From NCBI RefSeq assembly GCF_009728935.1, contig NZ_CP034235.1:6399501-6463500 (forward strand): a stretch of 64,000 nt of DNA, read 5' to 3'. Positions within the stretch are counted from its first letter, which is position 1, and each line of letters begins with the position of its first letter. A program made the position numbers and the translations under genes. Positions 55,374-63,897 of the stretch are shown piece by piece. Under the pieces are notes generated by a model. That model saw only the letters and a list, made by a program, of their open reading frames with translations. It ran no database searches and was not told the origin of the DNA. This DNA is from Paenibacillus psychroresistens. GTDB taxonomy: Bacteria > Bacillota > Bacilli > Paenibacillales > NBRC-103111.

Positions 55374-56419
55374 TTAACCCCCCAGCTCAACTCTTGTTGA
55401 AAAATAATCTGCTTGCTACCATCAGCTATTTCACCGATTACGTAGCTTTTCAACCCGAATGAAGCTACATGCTCTATTATGGTTTCCACTATATCCGAAT
55501 CAACAACCACAACTAGGCCAATACCCATATTGAACGTGCGGAGCATTTCCTTTTCGTCTATGTTCCCAATTTTATGGAGCATTTGGAATAGAGGCAATAC
55601 TTCAACCTTAGCTAAGTCAATAATTGCATTTAACTCATTTGGAATGACCCTGCTCAAATTCCCTTCAATCCCGCCGCCCGTAATATGAGCCATTCCGTGA
55701 AGACCATCCATCCCAAACAAATCTCTCAATGGCTTGTAATAGCAGAGATGCGGCTTCATAATGGCGTCTAGAAAGCTCTCATAACCCACCCTCATATCGA
55801 GGATTTCAGGATATTTGTCCATAATAGCTCTAACCAATGTATACCCATTCGTATGTATCCCATTGGACTCAATAGCCAAGACAATATCTCCCTTGCGGAT
55901 TGCTGAACCGTCTATGATCTTCGCTTTGTCGACGATCCCAACTATACTGGACGTGAGAATGTAAGAACCTTTCTCCAGAACTCCCGGTTGAATAGAAGTC
56001 TCGCCGCCAGTTAGAACGCAATCCTGCTCTTTGCAAGCGGATGAAACAGCATCAACAATTTCGCTGATTATTTCTTTTTCAATCGAGCCACAAATAATTG
56101 CATCCTGAACAGCAAGAGGTTTAGCACCCATAACAATAATGTCATTGATCAAATGGTTAATCATATCGTAGCAAATGGAGCGAACTCGTCCATGCTGAAA
56201 AGCCAGCTTTTGTTTGGAACCCGGTTCCTCTGTTTTCATAACCATTACAGGATGCTCATATTCTGGAAATTTAAAGTCATATAAAGAAGCAAAAGCACCA
56301 AGTGAATTCAAAACCCGGCTATCATTTGTCATCAAGCTTTTAGCCATGTTTTGCTTTACTGCATCCGTATCATCAATATCAATTCCTGCTCCAGCATAAG
56401 TCAGTTTATCGTTTTCCAC
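55370..56419 (-). CDS. PurM-like AIR synthetase paralogue
   Basis: A 349-residue protein matching PurM (phosphoribosylformylglycinamidine cyclo-ligase) along its length: TYAGAGIDIDDTDAVK (~6-21), NDIIVMGAKPLAVQD (~92), GGETSIQPGVLEKGSYIL (~140), GDIVLAIESNGIHTNGYTLVR (~178-198) and GMAHITGGGIEGNLSRVIP (~245). PurM itself reads GGETAEMPG, and here E is replaced by I, so substrate use may differ. It starts with GTG, ten bases after GGAGG. No other pur gene is near, and it is coupled to an RDD protein. It is therefore a probable paralogue with a distinct role. Confidence 0.8.
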   Translation of the reverse strand: MENDKLTYAGAGIDIDDTDAVKQNMAKSLMTNDSRVLNSLGAFASLYDFKFPEYEHPVMVMKTEEPGSKQKLAFQHGRVRSICYDMINHLINDIIVMGAKPLAVQDAIICGSIEKEIISEIVDAVSSACKEQDCVLTGGETSIQPGVLEKGSYILTSSIVGIVDKAKIIDGSAIRKGDIVLAIESNGIHTNGYTLVRAIMDKYPEILDMRVGYESFLDAIMKPHLCYYKPLRDLFGMDGLHGMAHITGGGIEGNLSRVIPNELNAIIDLAKVEVLPLFQMLHKIGNIDEKEMLRTFNMGIGLVVVVDSDIVETIIEHVASFGLKSYVIGEIADGSKQIIFQQELSWGVK

Positions 56420-56485
56420 TCAATATCCGCCTCCAATTTACTTGTTTTTCCAAACATTGTAACATACCTCAAATGATAACAGAAT

Positions 56486-56644
56486 TCAGTCGTGAGTATA
56501 ACCGTTAAAATGAACCGGATAATTTAGCGGTTGCCATAGCTTTGGCAGTACTGCGTAAGTTTTCAGTAATGTTTCTTGAACAAGATCCTCTGCGTCCCAC
56601 GGCGATCCTGTCATAGCTTTGCAATAATGTGTTGACCGAGTCAT
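56486..56644 (-). pseudogene. Region 2 remnant of an ECF sigma factor
   Basis: A 52-codon frame with the region 2 signature of ECF sigma factors: STHYCKAMTGSPWDAEDLVQ, then ETLLKTYAVLPKLWQPLNYP. After that the sequence leaves the family and stops. The rest of region 2 and all of region 4 are missing. No ribosome binding site. This appears to be a decayed gene, between the PurM-like gene and a stress gene. Confidence 0.75.
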
Positions 56645-56660
56645 TTATTCAGACAGCTTT

Positions 56661-56686
56661 GTTTCAATTCTCCATGACATGGTTAA
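56661..56686 (+). promoter_or_regulatory. SigB-type promoter of the 17M-like stress gene
   Basis: GTTTCA (56661-56666), 14-base spacer, GGTTAA (56681-56686), one mismatch in the -10, 68 bp before the start codon. Confidence 0.6.
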
Positions 56687-56753
56687 GTAAAGAATAACAA
56701 GCCTATAAGTCGGGCATTGTTAAAAATAAACGAGAATCAAGGAGGAATACACA

Positions 56754-57149
56754 ATGACTGAACATACAAAGGTATATACACTTAACAACATCCTGGAGAC
56801 ACGTAATAAGATTGCCGAACTCGAAAGCCAAGGTTATGTAAAAGAAAAGATTTTCGTCCTGACACATGATAAAAAAAGAACTGAACATATCAGTGAACAT
56901 ACAGATGCTAACGAAATTGGTATTGCGGAAGAAGGTATCATTACAGCAACCGCTAATTTATTCCGTTCTACCGGGGATGAATTGCGAGCTAAGCTGAGAT
57001 CTGTAGGCGTTTCTAAGGAGCATGCGGAAGAACTGGAATCCGAGATGGATAAAGGTAAAGTCGTGGTACTTACATGGAGCGGCACAATCTATGACAATGA
57101 AAACTTTGACCCGAATATTGGTTACTTCGGATATGTTCCGATGATGTAG
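56754..57149 (+). CDS. yflT: General stress protein 17M-like (YflT)
   Basis: A 131-residue soluble protein of the GSP17M/YflT family: VYTLNNILETRNKIAELESQGYVKEKIFVLTHDKKR (~7-42) and RSTGDELRAKLRSVGVSKEHAEELESEMDKGKVVVLT (~71-107). B. subtilis YflT is a SigB-dependent general stress protein. GGAGG precedes the ATG by seven bases and a SigB-type promoter is present upstream, supporting the same control here. Molecular function is unknown. Confidence 0.88.
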   Translation: MTEHTKVYTLNNILETRNKIAELESQGYVKEKIFVLTHDKKRTEHISEHTDANEIGIAEEGIITATANLFRSTGDELRAKLRSVGVSKEHAEELESEMDKGKVVVLTWSGTIYDNENFDPNIGYFGYVPMM

Positions 57150-57162
57150 AGTCCTGCAATTT

Positions 57163-57199
57163 AAAACAGCCTGCTTCCTTTACGGGAGCAGGCTGTTTC
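57163..57199. terminator. Bidirectional terminator between the 17M-like gene and fabV
   Basis: AAACAGCCTGCT / AGCAGGCTGTTT, followed by CTTATTCTTT on the plus strand and by A/T on the minus strand. Confidence 0.85.
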
Positions 57200-57206
57200 T
57201 TATTCT

Positions 57207-58373
57207 TTATGGAGTTACATCCAATTCATAATCAACTGAATCTACTTCAAAGCCAAACAGCTTGAAGAAATCCTTGCGATACCCTGCAATATCTGACAGC
57301 TCTCCGAGATTATCAGTTGAAACCTTATTCCATAAAGTGTCCACTTCACTTTGCACATCGCTCCGCATTTCCCAATCATCTACACGGATACGTCCTTTTT
57401 CATCAACAGCTGCTTTATTGCCATTAAACAGCTGTTCCGCGAAAAGTCGATACATCTGCTCAATACAGCCTTCATGCAAGCCTTTCTCTTTCATTACTTT
57501 AAATAGTAAGGAAATATAAAGTGGCACAACTGGGATCGCTGAGCTAGACTGTGTCACAAGCGCCTTATTTACAGAAACATAAGCACGTCCGCCTGTAGCT
57601 TGCAGCTGATTATTCAAGCTTAGTGCAGTTGCTTCCAGATGGTCCTTGGCTCTGCCGATAGTCCCTTCACGGTAAACCGCCTGAGTGATCTCAGGTCCTA
57701 TGTAGGAATATGCCAGTGTAGTTGCCCCATCCGCCAAAACTCCAGCTTCCTGAAGCGCATGGATCCACATTTCCCAATCCTCGCCGCCCATAACCGCTAC
57801 GGTTTGTCTAATTTCTTCCTCGTTCGCTGCTTCTATGGTCACTTCCGTTACTTCGCCTGTGTGAAAATTAACCGTTTTATTCGAATAGGTTCCGCCCAAT
57901 GGCTTCAATACAGAAGAGAATACTTCACCTGTTTTCGGGTGGGTCCGGCGCGGAGATGCCAAGCTGTATACGACCATATCGACCTGACCCATATTAGCGC
58001 GAATCAAATCAATAGTCAGCTGCTTAACCTCATCAGAAAAAGCATCGCCATTGATACTCTCAGCATAATATCCAGCTTCACGTGCCTGTTTTTCAAATTC
58101 AATTGTGTTGTACCAGCCTGCTGATGCAGTACGGTCATCTGATGCTGGTCTTTCGAAAAACACACCGATCGTATTTGCTCCAGCACCAAAGGTTGCTGCA
58201 ATCCGCGAAGCAAGGCCATATCCCGTAGAAGCGCCAATAACCAACACCTTTTTCGGTCCTTCTATGGGGTTCTGACTTTTAACATAATTCACTTGTTCTT
58301 GAACTTGATAAGCGCATCCAACAGGATGGGCAGTCGTACAGATAAAGCCTCTAACTTTCGGTTTAATAATCAA
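57207..58373 (-). CDS. fabV: Trans-2-enoyl-CoA/ACP reductase
   Basis: A 388-residue SDR-superfamily enoyl reductase of the FabV/TER type, which reduces trans-2-enoyl thioesters with NADH. The Rossmann motif is KKVLVIGASTGYGLASRI (~41-58), the conserved VVYSLASPRR (~133) is present, and the extended active site reads YREGTIGRAK (Tyr-x8-Lys, ~235-244). It starts with TTG, nine bases after GAGG. FabV is insensitive to triclosan, so this gene may duplicate FabI function. It stands alone. Confidence 0.93.
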   Translation of the reverse strand: MIIKPKVRGFICTTAHPVGCAYQVQEQVNYVKSQNPIEGPKKVLVIGASTGYGLASRIAATFGAGANTIGVFFERPASDDRTASAGWYNTIEFEKQAREAGYYAESINGDAFSDEVKQLTIDLIRANMGQVDMVVYSLASPRRTHPKTGEVFSSVLKPLGGTYSNKTVNFHTGEVTEVTIEAANEEEIRQTVAVMGGEDWEMWIHALQEAGVLADGATTLAYSYIGPEITQAVYREGTIGRAKDHLEATALSLNNQLQATGGRAYVSVNKALVTQSSSAIPVVPLYISLLFKVMKEKGLHEGCIEQMYRLFAEQLFNGNKAAVDEKGRIRVDDWEMRSDVQSEVDTLWNKVSTDNLGELSDIAGYRKDFFKLFGFEVDSVDYELDVTP

Positions 58374-58469
58374 GGTTCAAATCCTCTTTTCTTTTATAAA
58401 TGCAAGCTCTAAAATTATTATAGCGTACGTGCCCTCTTTTTCATACCATAGCTAGCTGGATTATATCCA

Positions 58470-58507
58470 AACTAAAAGAGCTTCCTAGGAAAATCCCCCA
58501 AGAAGCC
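58470..58507 (-). terminator. Terminator after greA
   Basis: On the minus strand GGGCTTCTTGG... / ...CCTAGGAAGC-CTTTTAG; the stem has mismatches. Confidence 0.55.
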
Positions 58508-58538
58508 CTGTACATCAAAATAATATTTTAAAATAGCC

Positions 58539-59018
58539 TTAAACGGCTCTGATTTCTAACAGCTCATATTGAATGACACCCATAGGTGCAGGTACATTAA
58601 TAACATCGCCTACACATTTGCCCATCAAAGTCTTGCCTAATGGACTTTCATAGGATATTTTACTTTCCAGAACATCTGCCTCGGCAGGACCAACGATTCG
58701 ATACTCGATTCGCTCAGAAACTTCAACATCATTAAGCACGACCATAAAACCAACTCGAACATATTTCACATCTACATTATCGGTATCTGCAACTTTAGCT
58801 TTATTAAGCATTCTTTCCAAGGTGATGATCCTTCCTTCCATGAAGGACTGATCATTCTTAGCAGAATGATATTCACTATTTTCTTTAAGATCGCCATAGC
58901 TGATCGCCGTTTTAATACGTGCGGCTACTTCTTTGCGTTTTACAATCTTCAGGTCTTCCAGTTCAAGCTCCAACTTCTGCAATCCCTCACGGGTTAAAAT
59001 CACTTCATCTTTTGACAA
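58539..59018 (-). CDS. greA: Transcription elongation factor GreA
   Basis: A 159-residue GreA, the normal family length. The N-terminal coiled coil is EVILTREGLQKLELELEDLK (~4-23). The acidic tip is in ISYGDLKENSEYHSAKNDQS (~41-60), and the C-terminal FKBP-like domain has SYESPLGKTLMGKCVGD (~122-138). It cleaves backtracked RNA with RNA polymerase. The TTG at 59018, eight bases after GGGAG, restores the usual N-terminus; the longer frame starting at 59045 lacks a proper ribosome binding site. Confidence 0.9.
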   Translation of the reverse strand: MSKDEVILTREGLQKLELELEDLKIVKRKEVAARIKTAISYGDLKENSEYHSAKNDQSFMEGRIITLERMLNKAKVADTDNVDVKYVRVGFMVVLNDVEVSERIEYRIVGPAEADVLESKISYESPLGKTLMGKCVGDVINVPAPMGVIQYELLEIRAV

Positions 59019-59127
59019 GTCTACAGCTCCCAATTCCCTATGCATTTTTTTATAGTTATGTGCTCCTTTAAATACTACACTATTTTTGCCCCTTGTGCCG
59101 TATTGGTAACATTATTTTTATAATAAT

Positions 59128-59158
59128 AGAAGAAAAGAACAGTATTTAACTGTTCTTG
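59128..59158 (-). terminator. Terminator of the CUT1 transporter-GH43 operon
   Basis: AAGAACAGT / ACTGTTCTT, then TTCTTCTATT on the minus strand. Confidence 0.8.
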
Positions 59159-59171
59159 GCATTAAATATGT

Positions 59172-60200
59172 CTATTCTCCACTAGGAACAGCAAGCTGAA
59201 CCCCTTCCGTGACTGGAACTCCAAAATTTGGGTTACCATCTTTATCCCAATTAAAGCTCTGCATGCGGACATTTCTTACCCAACCAGAGCCTGCTAATTT
59301 TGCGGCATGATAGATAATCCAATCCTCCGTACCGTCTATAGATTTAATAAATGAATTATGGCCGGGGCCGAATACCTCAGCTGTTTTCGAGAATACGGGT
59401 AGTTCATGCTTTTTCCAAGAAGCTGGATTCAACAGATCACTGTTTAACTCCGTGCTCAGCATGCCCAAACAATAATCATCGGTCCAGCTGCCGCTTGCTG
59501 AATAAACGATGAATGTTTTATCATCATGCATCAGTACCTGAGGTCCTTCATTAATTGTTGGTGTACCCACCATTTCCCAAGCATAGGTCGGTCGTGAAAT
59601 TTCAACGCCTTTGCCCTTGATTGTAAATGGGTTGCTCATTTCTGCAATGTATAGCTGTTGGCTTACATTAACATCGCCTTCCCAGCCTGACCAAATGAAA
59701 TATAGGGAACCATCTTTTTTCTCCAAAACTGTCCCGTCAATCGCCCATTTGCCGTCTGTATCAAGCATCCCTTTATCTATATAATTGCCCAGAGGGTCAT
59801 CCGTTTCCGATTCAAGTACATACATCCGATGATTCTCATTCTGCCCATCATCTGCAGCATAATATACATACCATTTGCCATTTAAATAATGCAGCTCAGG
59901 TGCCCAAATATTCGAGGTGTTACCGCCTGTAAGCGGTGGAAACCAAACATCTTTATACTCCGCATCAGCTAGCCCGGTTAAGGTCTTTGATTTCCAAATT
60001 CGGATATTCGTTCCTGTGGTTTGCGTGTAGTAGTAAAAGCCATCTTTGGAGGTGACCCAAGGATCTGCCCCGTCTCCGATGATAGGATTAGTAAATGTCT
60101 TTATCGCTGGTGACTCAGTCGTTTTATTCACGCTCGAACAACCTTCCATAATGAAAATCAAACATAGAATAACAAGTAATGATCGGAAATGAATAGTCAT
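59172..60200 (-). CDS. Secreted GH43-family glycoside hydrolase lipoprotein
   Basis: A 342-residue precursor with a lipobox (LIFIMEGC, Cys ~21). The five-bladed propeller of GH43 has all three acids: Asp in NPIIGDGADPWV (~46), Asp in KWAIDGTV (~153), Glu in TINEGPQ (~215). Members are arabinosidases, xylosidases or arabinanases. GGGAG precedes the ATG. It is last in the operon with a CUT1 transporter, so it should release oligosaccharides from a plant hemicellulose or arabinan at the cell surface for uptake. Confidence 0.9.
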   Translation of the reverse strand: MTIHFRSLLVILCLIFIMEGCSSVNKTTESPAIKTFTNPIIGDGADPWVTSKDGFYYYTQTTGTNIRIWKSKTLTGLADAEYKDVWFPPLTGGNTSNIWAPELHYLNGKWYVYYAADDGQNENHRMYVLESETDDPLGNYIDKGMLDTDGKWAIDGTVLEKKDGSLYFIWSGWEGDVNVSQQLYIAEMSNPFTIKGKGVEISRPTYAWEMVGTPTINEGPQVLMHDDKTFIVYSASGSWTDDYCLGMLSTELNSDLLNPASWKKHELPVFSKTAEVFGPGHNSFIKSIDGTEDWIIYHAAKLAGSGWVRNVRMQSFNWDKDGNPNFGVPVTEGVQLAVPSGE

Positions 60201-60232
60201 GGTTTATTCTCCCTTTGCAGCAGCAAATCAGC

Positions 60233-61063
60233 TTATTGCTTAACGCCAGAGGCTGTTATGGATTTGACGAACTGCTTTTGTCCGATAAGAAAGACAAGTA
60301 ATGTCGGTAATGTAGATAAGGTTGCTAATGCCATCAATTTTCCATATGACTGTGTAAAGCTCCCCGTCGCCATTACTGCAACGCCAGCGGTCATAGTCCG
60401 CATATTCAAATCCGTTACGGTGAAGAATGGCCAAACGTAATCATTGAATACACCCATAAAGGTGAAAATAGCTAATGTAGTTACAATGGATATCGATGAC
60501 GGCATTAGAATAGAAATGAAGACCTTCCACTTGTTAGCCCCATCAATTCTACCCGCCTCGATAATTTCTGCTGGAAAGGATTGGAAGAATTGCATCAATA
60601 AGAATACACCAAGCGCAGCACCCGAATAAGGCAAGATTAGAACATAGTACGTATTAATCAAATTAAAATTACTGAAATTCAAGTATTGTGGCAGAAAGGA
60701 AATTATACCTGGCACCATTAGTGATCCCACGAATAACGCAAACAATGTTTTTTTAAAATAAATGTCCAGCTTGACCAGTGCATAAGCAGCCATGGTATCC
60801 ACAAGTATAACTAAAAATGTTGCCGCAAAGCCAACAAAAAAGGAATTAAACATCCAACGAAAAATCGGAACTTCGACATCACTGCCCGTAAATATACTAG
60901 TATAGTTTTCCCAAGTGAATTCTTGTGGAAGCAAATGAAAAGTCGGTGAAATAACCTCAATATCTGACTTCACGGAATTTGAAACCATCCACAGCATCGG
61001 CAGAATAAAAATGATTGCCAATACGCTTGCTAGTAAAACATAAAAGAGTTTTTTTGATTTCAA
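60233..61063 (-). CDS. CUT1 ABC transporter permease (MalG type)
   Basis: A 276-residue permease with six membrane helices (first at LFYVLLASVLAIIFILPMLWMV). The EAA loop that contacts the ATPase is IEAGRIDGANKWKVFISILMPSS (~184-206). Starts with TTG, ten bases after AGGAG, directly after its partner permease (7 bp gap). No ATPase gene is in the operon, as in other Bacillota where a shared MsmX-type ATPase serves. Confidence 0.9.
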   Translation of the reverse strand: MKSKKLFYVLLASVLAIIFILPMLWMVSNSVKSDIEVISPTFHLLPQEFTWENYTSIFTGSDVEVPIFRWMFNSFFVGFAATFLVILVDTMAAYALVKLDIYFKKTLFALFVGSLMVPGIISFLPQYLNFSNFNLINTYYVLILPYSGAALGVFLLMQFFQSFPAEIIEAGRIDGANKWKVFISILMPSSISIVTTLAIFTFMGVFNDYVWPFFTVTDLNMRTMTAGVAVMATGSFTQSYGKLMALATLSTLPTLLVFLIGQKQFVKSITASGVKQ

Positions 61064-61070
61064 GGTATCC

Positions 61071-61967
61071 CTACTCCTTTCTATTAGTAACTTTAAATTG
61101 AATAATAGAAACGATCATAATGGTTAAGCCCATGAGAATGGCCATCGCTGAAGCAGAACCAATCTCCCGCCCTAAATAAGCCGTTTGCAGAATACCCATC
61201 AGCAAGACTTTGGTTTCATCTCCTGCATTACTCATTAAATTAGGCTGAGCATAAACATTATAAGAAGCAATGGTTGTGGTAATCAGCACAAAAATCATCA
61301 CTGGCTTAATCGAGGGGAGCGTAATACTCTTCAGTCTATCCCAACCATTAGCGCCATCCAGACTTGCTGCTTCATAAAGATCCTCCGGCACACTATTTAA
61401 TGCGTTTACGAAAATAATCATATTGAAGCCAATCGTCCACCATAGGGTAGATACCACCAATGCGATCCAAACATACGGTGTATCCAGCAGCCAAGGGATG
61501 GGATTAAACTCTCGATAGCCAAATTGAGCAATGATGTGATTGAGCAGTCCACCTGTGACATCGAATACTCTTTTCCAAATAACAGCCATTACGGTAGCCG
61601 AAACCGAGAAGGGTATAAAATAAACAGATCTAAATAAAGAGCGAAGCTTTTCAGGTAAAGCATTTAAGAGCAAAGCGAAGCCTAATCCGACTAATACCAG
61701 AAAGGGAACAGAGAACACAACAAATTTCAAGGTTGCTTTCATTCCGATGAAGAACAAATCATGCTCCTGTGTCCCGGCAGTAAAAATACTCTTGTAATTG
61801 GCAAACCCCACATAGGGATGTACTTCATCCAGTAAATTATATTGTTTCAAGCTTATGATAAAGCCGTATATGATCGGAATCAGGGTAAAGGCTAGAAAAG
61901 CTAATAAATACGGTAAAATAAATAAACTAGATGTTAGCTTTGATTTCCAATTCGTCGATGAATCCAT
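61071..61967 (-). CDS. CUT1 ABC transporter permease (MalF type)
   Basis: A 298-residue permease with six membrane helices. The first is LTSSLFILPYLLAFLAFTLIPIIYGFIISL (~11-40) and the EAA loop is YEAASLDGANGWDRLKSITL (~198-217). GGAGGG precedes the ATG by five bases. It follows the binding protein after a large stem-loop and overlaps no neighbour; pairs with the MalG-type permease. Confidence 0.9.
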   Translation of the reverse strand: MDSSTNWKSKLTSSLFILPYLLAFLAFTLIPIIYGFIISLKQYNLLDEVHPYVGFANYKSIFTAGTQEHDLFFIGMKATLKFVVFSVPFLVLVGLGFALLLNALPEKLRSLFRSVYFIPFSVSATVMAVIWKRVFDVTGGLLNHIIAQFGYREFNPIPWLLDTPYVWIALVVSTLWWTIGFNMIIFVNALNSVPEDLYEAASLDGANGWDRLKSITLPSIKPVMIFVLITTTIASYNVYAQPNLMSNAGDETKVLLMGILQTAYLGREIGSASAMAILMGLTIMIVSIIQFKVTNRKE

Positions 61968-61990
61968 AATGTTCCCTCCAATACTCTAAA

Positions 61991-62021
61991 ATTAAGGCGG
62001 GTATCGGATACCCGCCTTAAT
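61991..62021. terminator. Stem-loop between the binding-protein and permease genes
   Basis: Perfect arms ATTAAGGCGGGTAT / ATACCCGCCTTAAT with centre CGG. The minus strand continues TTTTAG, only a short T-run. Most likely a partial terminator or mRNA-stabilising stem that keeps binding-protein levels above permease levels. Confidence 0.8.
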
Positions 62022-62038
62022 TAATAACTATTTAACGA

Positions 62039-63352
62039 TTATTTTTTCATCGCTTGTGTTGATTTTGCTGCTGCGTCATCCAATGCTTTTTTAGGATCTT
62101 TCTTACCTTGCAAGGCATTTGCCAATTCACTCCAAATACTGTCTGAAATAGGTCCCCAATTTAATACCTTAGGAGCAAATTGTACATAATCAAATTCTTT
62201 GGCAACTTCTACCTGTTGTTGAGTCATAGCTTTGAATGCATCGCTGTCACGTACTACTTTAGAAGCAACCGCTTGACCTGACTCTGCCCAATCAATTGAA
62301 TTGTCAGATACATATTTCAAGAAATCACCCACACCTGCAAGCACATTGGTATCTGTCGTAGTCTTTGGAATTATAAAATTATGGGAGCCTCCAAAAACTG
62401 CTTGTTTAACTGTTCCAAGCTGTGGTACTGGTGCAACGCCATAATTGATCTTCGCTTTGTCGAATGCATCCTTGGACCATGGACCATTAAAATGCATCGC
62501 GCTCTTGCCTTGCTGGAATAAATTGAAATCTCCATCAGCTGCTACGATTGGAGGAGAAACCTTCATGGTAGTTAAGCTTCTCATGAACGTGACTGCTTCT
62601 ACACCAGCAGGTGAGTTATAAGCAATATTACCTTTGTCATCTAGAAAGCTGCCGCCATTTTGAAATAATACGGTTGGGAAGAGAAAGTTTTGAATCCAGA
62701 ATGTTGGCATAGCTGCTCCCCATACACCTTTGGAAGCATCCGTTAGTTTTAAAGCAGCCGCTACAAACTCTTCACGATTTGTAGGTGGTGCTTCAATTCC
62801 AGCAGCCTTAAACAAATCTTTATTGTAGTACATAATAAGTGGGTGAATGTCTAGAGGAATACTGTACCAGTGACCATCTTTTGTAGAATAATCCACGGTC
62901 GCTGCAGGAAAGTTAGCTTGATCCACTCCAGCTGTTTTTGCAATTGCCTCAATCGGCTGCAATAAATCCTTTGAAATATAAGTTGGCGTTTGGTCAAGAT
63001 GCATAATGGCTACATCTGGAACTGATTTTTTTGTTGCGAATGCTGTATCCAGCAGTTTGTAATAATCTCCATTAGGCTGGATTGTCATTTTTACCGTGTA
63101 TTTATCTTGTGCTTTGTTATATTTATCAACAATTTTCTTCATGAATGGACCATCATTACCTGAGAATGGCGTCCAGAAGTTAATGTTTACCTTTTCACCG
63201 TTTGAAGCTGGCGCTTGGGTAGCAGCTGCATCTGTTGAAGCAGCAGGTGCTGCAGATGACTCAGCATCTTTTTTCGTAGAACAACCTGACAACACAATTG
63301 CAGAAGCCAACACTGTAACGCCTAAAGTTTGAAACTTTTTCATATTCACCAT
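62039..63352 (-). CDS. CUT1 ABC transporter solute-binding lipoprotein
   Basis: A 437-residue family 1 solute-binding protein. Lipobox VLASAIVLSGCSTKKD (Cys ~24), then an Ala-rich linker. The SBP core has VNINFWTPFSGNDGPFMKKIVDKYNK (~54-79), VPDVAIMHLDQTPTYI (~112), YYNKDLFKAAGIEAPPTNREEF (~163-184) and AGVGDFLKYVSDN (~335). The ATG is nine bases after GGGGAG. It leads the operon; binding of an arabinose- or xylose-containing oligosaccharide is inferred from the GH43 at the operon end. Confidence 0.9.
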   Translation of the reverse strand: MVNMKKFQTLGVTVLASAIVLSGCSTKKDAESSAAPAASTDAAATQAPASNGEKVNINFWTPFSGNDGPFMKKIVDKYNKAQDKYTVKMTIQPNGDYYKLLDTAFATKKSVPDVAIMHLDQTPTYISKDLLQPIEAIAKTAGVDQANFPAATVDYSTKDGHWYSIPLDIHPLIMYYNKDLFKAAGIEAPPTNREEFVAAALKLTDASKGVWGAAMPTFWIQNFLFPTVLFQNGGSFLDDKGNIAYNSPAGVEAVTFMRSLTTMKVSPPIVAADGDFNLFQQGKSAMHFNGPWSKDAFDKAKINYGVAPVPQLGTVKQAVFGGSHNFIIPKTTTDTNVLAGVGDFLKYVSDNSIDWAESGQAVASKVVRDSDAFKAMTQQQVEVAKEFDYVQFAPKVLNWGPISDSIWSELANALQGKKDPKKALDDAAAKSTQAMKK

Positions 63353-63451
63353 TTGTATAATCTCCCCTCGATTTGAACTCGTTTTTAATATACCCGCAAT
63401 TAATAAGTCTTACCATGACGATATCTTAGAACATATGGACATATTATATGA

Positions 63452-63482
63452 AACAAAAAAAGACCCAAAAATGGGTCTATAC
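63452..63482 (-). terminator. Terminator after the retropepsin-like gene
   Basis: AGACCCA / TGGGTCT around AAAA, then TTTTTTTG on the minus strand. Confidence 0.85.
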
Positions 63483-63510
63483 AATCTTAAAATATGTCCT
63501 GCTGTAAAAG

Positions 63511-63897
63511 TTATTTTACCTTCACGTAAATCTCCAACTCGCTTAAATCCACAACAATCTTAGCATTGGTGAGAAAATCTGTGCCAATAATAGCATTGAT
63601 GTGAATTCCATAATCCATATCACCAATTTGTATGGTGTATTCCAGAATAGATGCAGAATCCAAAGTAAGCTTGTCTAAATTCTTCTCGTACACAAACTCC
63701 TTACCACCAACACCTCGCATCGTTTGAATTGTATCCGTAAGCTCAGGCTCCAATCCAAGTTCAAGTGCAATCTCCGCTGAGAGCAAAGTTGTTGCGGAGC
63801 CTGTATCTATCAACACATTAGAAACTGTAATTTCTTTGCCACGATGAGAAAAAACAGCATCTACAAAAGGCAACCCATAAATCATATTTAACTTCAT
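63511..63897 (-). CDS. Retropepsin-like aspartic protease-fold protein
   Basis: A 128-residue single-domain protein with the DTGS active-site motif (VLIDTGSATTLLS, residues ~28-40), the GVGGKEFVYE flap-like region (~63-72) and the IIGTDFL second motif (~103-109). It has the fold of retroviral-type aspartic proteases, usually homodimeric. It has no signal peptide or membrane segment. Its ATG overlaps the stop of the gene before it (ATGA), so both are one operon. Substrate unknown. Confidence 0.85.
   Translation of the reverse strand: MKLNMIYGLPFVDAVFSHRGKEITVSNVLIDTGSATTLLSAEIALELGLEPELTDTIQTMRGVGGKEFVYEKNLDKLTLDSASILEYTIQIGDMDYGIHINAIIGTDFLTNAKIVVDLSELEIYVKVK

Noticed and set aside
63360..63425. 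GGGTAT upstream of the solute-binding protein as a SigB-type promoter
   Set aside because: No GTTTCA-like -35 lies 13-15 bases before it on the minus strand.
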